Source: Larix sibirica
Taxonomy: Eukaryota > Streptophyta > Pinopsida > Pinales > Pinaceae
Assembly (NCBI GenBank): GCA_004151065.3
Contig: NWUY0300004897.1
Location: forward strand, 6,270-22,487
Reading direction: 5' to 3'
DNA length: 16,218 nucleotides
Shown: positions 10,170 through 16,218 of the stretch, one piece after another
Position numbering within the stretch: position 1 is the stretch's first letter
Layout: each line of letters starts with the position of its first letter
Program-made: the position numbers and the translations under genes
The notes under the pieces: model-generated
Database searches by the model: none
What the model saw: the letters and a program-made list of their open reading frames with translations, nothing else
What the model was told of the DNA's origin: nothing

Positions 10170-10439
10170 AAAAAATGTAACATCCCGATAATTTCATAAA
10201 AATTTAAAATTTTTAAATCTGCCTAGAATGTTAATAATTGTAAAATACAGAAATATATAATGTTTATTCAGTAGTAATAATGATTACATCATAACAACAT
10301 GAACATCTTAACTATAGTGACCTTTGAATAAAGAGGTTTAGTGTCAGTGATACATCAAAAATCCAAGATAATTGATTACGATATTAGTTTGATTGTTGTT
10401 TTTGAATTTAACTGAATTTTTAAAACACATATGAGGTAG

Positions 10440-10462
10440 NTATATATATATATATATATATA
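10440..10462. repeat. (TA)n microsatellite with an adjoining unresolved base
   Basis: An N at 10440 is followed by 11 uninterrupted TA repeats. Such tracts are unstable and hard to sequence, which likely explains the undetermined base; the true length may differ. Confidence 0.9.
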
Positions 10463-10667
10463 ATAATAATTTTAGATCTTATAGATATATTATATAAATA
10501 GCTTAATTTGTTATATCAATAAATTTTGAAAGTGACAACTCATTTTATAATAGTATATTATATTAATATTGATTTGTGATATTATATTAATAATAGTTAT
10601 ATTATATTAACAAAAAAATTCAAAATCTAAATTATATAATGAGTTTAATTAATTAAACCATAATTAA

Positions 10668-10925
10668 TAGTAGTTAGTTAAATATATTAATATTATATAA
10701 TAGTATTTATATTATATTAATATTAAAAATTTAAAAGTCAAACCCCACACTTTGCAAGTACTTACTATATATAATATATTGAGTTTCGTTAGTTAGGATA
10801 TATTTTAATATACTAGTTAGTAAGTAAATAGTATTCTTTATTAGTAGTTAGTTAGATATATTAATATTATATTAATGGTTGTTATTTTATATTAATATTA
10901 TATCTTTAAAAATCAAAACCCACTT
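10668..10925. repeat. Two diverged direct repeats inside the LTR candidate
   Basis: 10668-10753 and 10842-10925 align from TAGTAGTTAGTTA through the TTAATATTATAT tracts to the CAAAACCCACTTT-like end, with small differences. A third, weaker TAGTTAGTT-containing start occurs near 10981. This is an internal duplication of about 85 bp at roughly 174-bp spacing. Confidence 0.65.
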
Positions 10926-11407
10926 TATATCCTCATGTATAACTTAGGATAAGATATAAAATAAATGTGTTATTTATTATAAGTAGTTAGTTGTTAGGTA
11001 GATAATTAAAATTATTTTTATTTAAACTAGAATTATATCATATTAATATAGATTCATCTTAAATCGGTATTTATTAAGAGTTGAGAAGGGTTCAAATTAT
11101 TCAATTTCTTAAGGGATAATTTTTTTTATCTTAATTTTTTTCTCATCAAATTAGATTCCTCTTAGTGCTTAATCGATGGGGGATCTATGTTGGTGGTTTT
11201 ATTTTTTTTTATTTTATGAGTCGAGATAAATTTTTTAATTACTTATTTTAAATCAATTATGAGTATGTGAGAAACATGGCAATAGCTCTTCCATATTGAG
11301 TTGTAGGCACCTAGCTACACTGTTGCAAAAAATTACTAAGAATGAGTTGAGTTATAAGACATACACATCTTTTGAATTTTAGAAGATTTTGATTTACTAA
11401 CTTTTAA

Positions 11408-11457
11408 AAATGTCATTAAGTCTTTAGTGATTAAATGTCATTAAGTCTTTGGTGATT
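11408..11457. repeat. 25-bp tandem duplication
   Basis: AAATGTCATTAAGTCTTTAG, then TGATT, is followed at once by the same 25 bases with one A-to-G change. Confidence 0.9.
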
Positions 11458-11756
11458 ATTAATATTATCAAATAGGAATTTAATGCTTAGCAATTACAAT
11501 TACAAGTATGTGCATATAGATTAGCATTGATGATTATGTCCTCGCTATTTTTATTAATGATTAAGCCACTTATAATTATTAAAGATGAATAATGATGATC
11601 GCTTCCACTAATAATAGGCATTTACATATGGATGTTTACTTAAGAATTATTGTTGTGTTTGCAATTTGTGAGAGGAATTTGATTGTTCTGTAACTTAGTC
11701 TTTGTGGATATTGTGAATGTGCTTGAGTAAACAAGGGTACTAAAGCTACTTTATCT

Positions 11757-11984
11757 GTGGAATTTATTTTTTTAGCCATTGCAAGGCCACTACCATGCAT
11801 AACTAAGGGCATTCATTTGGTCCTAAGGTGCCAATAACATCTTTGCAAGGGTTGAGGGCATTCATTTGATCCTAAGGTGCCAATAAGATCTTTGCAAGGG
11901 TTCATCGCTCCTTTATTTCTAGAATTTTTTGCTTTTGATCCCTTGCAAAGCTGGTACCATGTATAACTAAGGCTAGGGACATTT
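11757..11984. repeat. 49-bp tandem duplication inside a larger diverged duplication
   Basis: A 49-bp unit starting GGGCATTCATTTGGTCC is present at 11807-11855 and again at 11856-11902 with a few changes. In addition, 11757-11815 (GCAAGGCCACTACCATGCAT, then AACTAAGGG) resembles 11919-11984 (GCAAAGCTGGTACCATGTAT, then AACTAAGG), so an older duplication of about 160 bp encloses the newer one. Confidence 0.75.
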
Positions 11985-12225
11985 ATGAGGTCCATAAGTA
12001 GTGACCCTATAAGTCCATGGGTATCTCCACCATGATATGATGGCCTTTGATTTGGATCATTGGACATAGTGGATGTTGGTCCTTGCGTTATCTCATGACT
12101 AAATAGGATTGATTTATGGGTATAAATGTTGTGAAATTTATAAATGAGAATTTAGTTATTTGTGATAAAAAACAAAAATGCAAGCATAAATAGGTAGAAT
12201 TCTCTCCTCAAAGAGGGTTGTTACA

Positions 12226-12733
12226 TTTTATGAAGCACCCTCAAACATAATGTAAAATTTTCCAAAATAATTCCAAATGTTTAAAAATAATAAATTTAAA
12301 TTAAAAAAATAATTCTAAATAAAAGTTTTTTTTTTAAACGGTTTATAAATATGAAAAATTGATTTGAAATATCTTGAACGAAATGACATTTTGATATGAT
12401 TTGATTGTATAGGTTAATGACTTTTTTTCTTTGTTTGATTATATATTTTAATGATTTTATTTGAAAAAACATAATTTTATAAAGTTTAAATTTTCATTGC
12501 TCTGAAGTTAATCATAAACAGATTGTGCAATCTTAATAATAAACATCTGCAATTTTGACTATTCTTTTAAAATATAACCTAAATTCCAAACCATAATCGC
12601 ATTATTAGTTACATACCGTTTATCAATTCTTAGGTGCAGAAGTACATCCCGTGAATTGCAAGGTAAATTTAAAAGCATCCCCTAATATGCAATCTCATTT
12701 ACAAATGTTAAAATAGCAAATGGTAAATAATTT
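12226..12733. other. AT-rich stretch, no gene
   Basis: Dominated by A and T runs, including a T-run at 12327-12335. No open frame, RNA gene or repeat unit that I can support. Confidence 0.5.
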
Positions 12734-13178
12734 ACAATGTTAAAACAACATAATAGTTTCCTCGTGAACATTCTACATGTACTATTGTTACTATTCAGGA
12801 ACATTCTACATTTTACTCAATTTTACGATTCAGGAAGTTTATCGGGACACCTGCAGTACTGGTCCTCCCGCGGCGAGCTGTATATACACAGTTATTTAAT
12901 CATTTATGGCGACATTCAGTTGAAGTTCTCCATTCTANTTAAAACAAAATTTAATAGTTTCCTCGTGAACATACAATGTTAAAACAAAATTTAATAGTTT
13001 CCTCGTGAACATTCTACATGTACTATTGTTACTATTCAGGAACATTCTACATTTTACTCAATTTTACGATTCAGGAAGTTTATCGGGACACCTGCAGTAC
13101 TGGTCCTCCCGCGGCGAGCTGTATATACACAGTTATTTAATCATTTATGGCGACATTCAGTTGAAGTTCTCCATTCTA
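12734..13178. repeat. About 205-bp duplication around an N, probable assembly join
   Basis: 12734-12937 and 12973-13178 are almost identical, from ACAATGTTAAAACAA through CCTGCAGTACTGGTCCTCCC and GTATATACACAG to CTCCATTCTA. The only clear difference is AACATAATAG against AAAATTTAATAG near the start. An N at 12938 ends the first copy exactly, and the following 12939-12972 repeats the start of the second copy (TTAAAACAAAATTTAATAG, then TTTCCTCGTGAACAT). A unique sequence entered twice at a contig overlap would look like this. The open frames at 12737-12982 and 13005-13418 are related only because of it. Confidence 0.85.
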
Positions 13179-13880
13179 TCTCGGTTCCGTTATGGAAAGA
13201 TCAAAGCCGAGGCAACCATATTATTGAGCGCAGCGTTGACGATAAGCAAAATTGCCCACAAAATATGTAGATCTATCTATGTAGATCTATCTATGTGGAA
13301 TGCTATGTATATCGTTAACCCTGCACTCTATAATCTGTTTGCCAATGGCTCCATCTGTATACCTAGTCCTCTCCTTCACAAATTGAACATTTTGGCCGCC
13401 AGTACAGGACTGTACTGAACACATTAGGGTTTTGGCTCTTTCCTGAAACTTTCGCAGTGCTTTCAATGTATTGCAGGCATGAAGTTTTGATGGGTTGTTT
13501 AACGAGGGTGTTCCTTTCAATAATGATATGTATTATTCTCGCATTGGTTTTCTGAAACTGTTATTGGTAAAATGTTTTGCTGGTTAGTCCAGAATGGAGT
13601 TGAAAATATCAGATTGGAAGGGCCGGTGCACATTTTGTCACGGTTAGGTTGGACTACCGAAGATATCGTATCACAAATTATTTATCTGGGTTATCAATGT
13701 CCTTCAATTTCATTCTATTGTCATTTCCATGCATCTCTTATTGTCTTCTCATTGACCACACCTGTCCATTTATATCAAACACACATTACTAGTATAAGCT
13801 ATTTTGTTTAGCCGGATTAAAGTGTTCAGCTTACTGTTGTTGAGAGGAATAAGTCCATTACTGAATCGAACAAATAACGC
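13179..13880. other. Less AT-rich segment of unknown origin, possible gene fragment
   Basis: From the duplicated block (CCTCCCGCGGCGAGCTG) to about 13700 the base composition is visibly richer in G and C than the flanks. Plus-strand frames reach 137 codons (13005-13418, ending NILAASTGLY) and 79 codons (13572-13811, with GVENIRLEGPVHILSRLGWT). I recognise neither, and no start context, intron pattern or conserved motif settles it. It may be a relic of a host gene or promoter captured among repeats. A 14-bp duplication (TGTAGATCTATCTA at 13266 and 13280) and a palindrome (CAGTACAG GA CTGTACTG, 13400-13417) lie inside it. Confidence 0.35.
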
Positions 13881-14150
13881 GAGGAATGGAGAAATTGTAC
13901 GTCGATGGTATTCAATTCTATTCCCCTTCTATCTATAACACTTACTCCACCTATTTTGGTAATTAAGCAACAAGCACAATTTGATTTGATTCAGATTAGG
14001 ATCATAATATAAAGGATCAACATTTACACCTCAAAAAATTGAATTTTCTTGATTCTTGATCAATCCTGATTTAAAATGTATATATGCTGGTTAAAAAACA
14101 CATACCAATTGAATTGGATTTTAACAGAAAAAAATGCTCATCTTGCCCAT
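13881..14150. other. AT-rich stretch, nothing identified
   Basis: No gene, repeat or RNA element that I can support. Confidence 0.4.
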
Positions 14151-14220
14151 CAAATAAAGTCTATTATTTTCTAAATAACCCTCAAGTAAAGTCTATTATT
14201 TTCTAAATAACCCTCAAATA
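14151..14220. repeat. 32-bp tandem repeat, just over two copies
   Basis: Units 14151-14182 and 14183-14214 (CAARTAAAGTCTATTATTTT, then CTAAATAACCCT) differ at one base, and a third copy begins with CAAATAAA before diverging. Confidence 0.9.
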
Positions 14221-14313
14221 AAACAAGTAATTTGTAAAAACGTTCTTGTAATGTTCATTATTGATAAGTGAACTTATTTCCAAATTCCTACAGGTGAATT
14301 GGTTTCCAAATTC

Positions 14314-14335
14314 CTACCCTGCAGTACCAGGGTAG
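14314..14335. repeat. Perfect 8-bp-arm inverted repeat
   Basis: CTACCCTG, loop CAGTAC, CAGGGTAG. No T-run or coding context suggests a terminator. It also follows a short direct repeat (TTCCAAATTCCTA at about 14278 and 14304). Confidence 0.7.
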
Positions 14336-14486
14336 ATTTTTCAACGGTCTGGTTCAATTCTTATGGAGTTTGAAGTTCATAATGTTCAAGGCTTACATGT
14401 AAGAACCTTCATGTGCAAATTGAATGATATTATTCTCCCACAAAGGTCAATTGTTCTTCGGAAAGACAACCCTTTTCAATGGATTT

Positions 14487-14699
14487 AAATTTGTATTGAG
14501 AATTGTTTTTACTAAGGTGGATCCTCCTCTTTGATCCAAATACGAGTGGGGTTAGATTGCCTTATATCTTGATGAGCCTATGAGTAAGAAATGTTACGTA
14601 GAATTAGTGCTAAATACCATTGATGGCAAATCTATGGGAGTCACGAGAATCTGTGCGGAGATGTACATGCAAAATCCTAACCTCAACCATAAAAGTTGA
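14487..14699 (+). pseudogene. Unrecognised coding-like fragment with two stops
   Basis: One plus-strand frame reads IVFTKVDPPL, stop, SKYEWG, stop (14553-14555), IALYLDEPMSKKCYVELVL and NTIDGKSMGVTRICAEMYMQ, then stops at 14697-14699. The amino-acid composition is protein-like, and the two internal stops sit where Trp or Gln codons would fit. The pattern ending in GVTRICAEM loosely recalls the RICVEM-type end of the DUF4283 domain found near the start of some plant LINE and Gag-like proteins, but I could not confirm that. Treat it as a possible decayed retroelement or gene fragment. Confidence 0.3.
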
Positions 14700-14764
14700 A
14701 ATCGCATCGCTATAGTGGAGGTTCATCATCTATAGCATCACTTCTTTTTCTTGGCACTATGATG

Positions 14765-14962
14765 AAGTTTGATCCAATAACCATCATTAGGAAATCTAGG
14801 GAAGTCACATCAAGAGAGTGGAGGTTGACTATTAACTAATCCCACCGAGGTGCAGTACAATTTGTAGGAAGTTGAGCATCTCAAAAAGTTTGATCCAAAA
14901 ACCATCATTAGGAAGGGAAGTCACATCAAGAGAGTGGAGGTTTACTATTAACTAATCCCACC
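14765..14962. repeat. About 80-bp direct duplication
   Basis: 14765-14846 and 14886-14962 share AAGTTTGATCCAA, ACCATCATTAGGAA, GGGAAGTCACATCAAGAGAG, TGGAGGTT and ACTATTAACTAATCCCACC. The first copy has five extra bases (ATCTA region), and the 39 bp between them is not repeated. Confidence 0.9.
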
Positions 14963-14976
14963 CAGGGAAGTCCCAT

Positions 14977-15182
14977 CAAAAAGTTATGTCTCCATTTGGG
15001 TTTGTCAATGGGCCACGTTAGGAGCAAGAGTGAAGAGATAGTTATCTCAAAAAGTTATGTCTCCATTTGGGTTTGTCAATGGGCCACGTTAGGAGCAAGA
15101 GTGAAGAGATAGTTATCTCAAAAAGTTATGTCTCCATTTGGGTTTGTCAATGGGCCACGTTAGGAGCAAGAGTGAAGAGATA
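14977..15182. repeat. 71-bp tandem repeat, three near-perfect copies
   Basis: Units start at 14977, 15048 and 15119 with CAAAAAGTTATGTCTCCATT and include GGGCCACGTTAGGAGCAAGA. They are identical by eye until the third copy departs after GAAGAGATA. The identity implies very recent duplication or an assembly effect. 71 is not a multiple of three, so the open frame at 15067-15276 changes frame relative to each unit and is not a repeated peptide. Confidence 0.95.
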
Positions 15183-15506
15183 CTTACTTGTCTTACTCAT
15201 CAATATCCTATGCAGAGTGGCATGCCTGGTTTGCATCACGTTTAAGATATTCAACTCAAATGAGTGGAAAATATAAGGGTTAAGGAGGGTGATCAAACAA
15301 GGCACGTAGCCAAGAGGAACATCCAGTTCGATTTAGAAGAGAAGATATATTATGTAAACCAACCAGATTCTTAATATACTAGGTAAACCAACCAGATTCA
15401 TAAATGAAAAAATAACAAGATAAATGAAGTTTGTTATAAACATAAATGAAGAACTTGAAGTAGCATTCAATATATCAAAATAAAATAAAATAGTATAAGA
15501 TCTTAC
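15183..15506. other. No gene; a 17-bp direct repeat at 15354 and 15383
   Basis: GTAAACCAACCAGATTC occurs at 15354-15370 and 15383-15399, 29 bp apart. Otherwise AT-rich sequence with no open frame of note. Confidence 0.7.
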
Positions 15507-15670
15507 CATAAATAACCCATTTTACAATTGATAACCATATGGCATCTTACATTTACAAACAATTACATAGTTGTACATAATAATTACTCATAAATAACCC
15601 ATTTTACAATTGATAACCATATGGCATCTTACATTTACAAACAATTACATAGTTGTACATAATAATTACT
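15507..15670. repeat. Perfect 82-bp tandem duplication
   Basis: 15507-15588 and 15589-15670 are the same 82 bases, starting CATAAATAACCCATTTTACA and ending TAATAATTACT. I saw no mismatch, so the duplication is recent or an assembly artefact. Confidence 0.95.
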
Positions 15671-15812
15671 TAAAAAATGTATGGAACTCTACTATGTTTA
15701 ATCTAAGAAGTTATCTTAAATAACACAATCTAATATAAAATAATTGTGAGCAAAAAGTATTTTAAATAACAAATTATAAGTAAAGTTAGTTGAAGAAGAT
15801 AGAATGTTGTAA

Positions 15813-15995
15813 AGTATATATTGTTTTGAAGAAGATGTTCTTGTAAAAGAAGAAAATGGAAAGAAGCAGGAAGAAGTCTACTTGGATGAAGAGGAGAATC
15901 AAGTTGACCATATAGTAAGTGTAAGACATCCTAAAGTTGTTAGGACAATCCTTACAATGATTAAAATTAAAGCTTATTTAAATTTACTATTATGA
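15813..15995 (+). pseudogene. Acidic/basic coding-like fragment, possible retroelement linker
   Basis: Between stops at 15810 and 15993, one plus-strand frame reads FEEDVLVKEENGKKQEEV, YLDEEENQVDHIVSVRH, then PKVVRTILTM. The charged run followed by a VVRTIL-like end resembles the acidic linker between Gag zinc knuckle and protease in some plant Ty3/gypsy elements. That resemblance is from general knowledge of the family and is weak. There is no start codon near the beginning. It could equally be chance from the GAAGAAG-rich DNA. Confidence 0.25.
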
Positions 15996-16055
15996 TGTTA
16001 CCTTCTTGATTCAATCTTAATGGTGAATTGATTCTCACATGTTATGTTATGTGGA

Positions 16056-16098
16056 TGGATAGTTGACATTAGATAAGTTGCTTGGATAGTTGACATTA
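16056..16098. repeat. Short direct repeat, 27-bp spacing
   Basis: TGGATAGTTGACATTA occurs at 16056 and again at 16083, separated by AGATAAGTTGCT-like sequence. Confidence 0.8.
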
Positions 16099-16203
16099 AG
16101 TAAAGAGTTAAAGTACTAGTAGTTTTACCCTCATGACACTAATAATATACACATAATTTTAAAGTTTCAATCATAATCTACACATCTAAGTCACATGCAG
16201 GAG

Positions 16204-16218
16204 CATCGGGGCCTAAGC
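16204..16218. repeat. Start of another copy of the left-edge repeat motif
   Basis: CATCGGGGCCTAAGC matches CATCGGGGCCTACGC at 126-140 in 14 of 15 bases. The window ends here, so whether a whole array follows is unknown. Confidence 0.55.

Larger units (their letters stand above)
8295..10175 (-). mobile_element. 5'-truncated L1-like (non-LTR) retrotransposon
   Basis: The element is read on the minus strand. Its 3' end is a short A-tail, seen as T9 at 8295-8303. Its 3' UTR is 8304-8480, and the ORF2 tail runs from 8481 to about 10169. Homology stops abruptly at 10170-10175, in the segment after the reverse-transcriptase core, which is the usual result of incomplete target-primed reverse transcription. 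A possible short target-site duplication is ATGTAA at 8287-8292 and again at 10175-10180; it is only 6 bp, so it is weak support. Only two in-frame stops have built up over 562 codons, so this insertion looks younger than the gag remnant upstream. Confidence 0.85.
10176..12225. mobile_element. Candidate LTR (probably solo) of about 2 kb
   Basis: It begins TGTAACATCCCG at 10176 and ends GGGTTGTTACA at 12225, a perfect 7-bp inverted terminus (TGTAACA/TGTTACA) of the kind bounding many plant Ty3/gypsy LTRs. The inside is very AT-rich, non-coding, and contains internal duplications. Flanking bases (AAAAA before, TTTTA after) do not form a direct 5-bp duplication, and no primer-binding site or polypurine tract is adjacent, so it may be a solo LTR with disturbed flanks or a chance pairing of termini. 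The LINE ends immediately to its left. Orientation is undetermined. No gene is present; the minus-strand frame at 11813-12067 merely overlaps a tandem duplication. Confidence 0.5.

Noticed and set aside
11813-12067. 84-codon minus-strand frame
   Set aside because: It is read through a 49-bp tandem duplication inside a non-coding LTR candidate, with no motif.
13183-13216. tRNA or small structured RNA suggested by CTCGGTTCC and GCCGAG
   Set aside because: No cloverleaf, A box or B box can be fitted; the pairing is short.
12737-13418. Two related plus-strand frames (81 and 137 codons) as a tandem gene pair
   Set aside because: They are the same DNA entered twice around an N, and the protein has no recognisable motif.
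14977-15182. CRISPR-like array
   Set aside because: The copies are contiguous 71-bp tandem units with no unique spacers, in a plant-type genome.
15067-15276. 69-codon frame containing a repeated peptide
   Set aside because: It is produced by the 71-bp tandem repeat, and the unit length is not a multiple of three.

Overview
The window looks like repeat-rich nuclear DNA from a large plant genome. It is AT-rich, carries single N bases, and is packed with decayed retroelements, tandem arrays and a foldback element. I found no intact host gene, rRNA, tRNA or CRISPR array. The plant L1-type LINE tail (zinc-finger region plus RNase H) and the plant-style Ty3/gypsy Gag fix it as a land plant. A gymnosperm is my guess from the look of the Gag and the degree of decay, not something the sequence proves.

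Layout, left to right. Positions 1-335 hold a degenerate array of a roughly 45-bp motif, and the last 15 bases of the window show the same motif again. From 346 to 1446 nothing is certain. A purine tract followed by TGTTGGAAATA at 1447-1464 marks the 3' LTR junction of a Ty1/copia-like element, whose LTR may run to about 2305. From 2306 to 3756 I see no gene. From 3757 to 6181 there is a tandem array of seven to eight units of about 240 bp, and its last units carry two copies of a foldback MITE-like element. From about 6311 to 7285 there is a dead Ty3/gypsy gag with a zinc knuckle and the start of the protease.

The best coding sequence is on the minus strand at 8295-10175: a 5'-truncated L1-like LINE whose ORF2 tail keeps one frame for 562 codons and is broken only by two TAG stops. 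It ends next to TGTAACATCCC, which looks like the edge of an LTR of about 2 kb (10176-12225, probably a solo LTR) with matching TGTTACA at its other end. From 12734 to 13178 a 0.2-kb sequence is repeated around an N, probably an assembly join. From 13179 to 13880 the DNA is less AT-rich and may be a gene-derived fragment. From 14151 to 15670 there are several short, young tandem duplications (32 bp, about 80 bp, 71 bp x3, 82 bp x2).

The pieces do not form a pathway; the window records layered insertion, decay and local duplication. The most unusual structure is the satellite-like array in which two adjacent units carry the same MITE at the same site, suggesting that a MITE was copied as part of a tandem repeat. 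I did not find convincing evidence of a new functional system.
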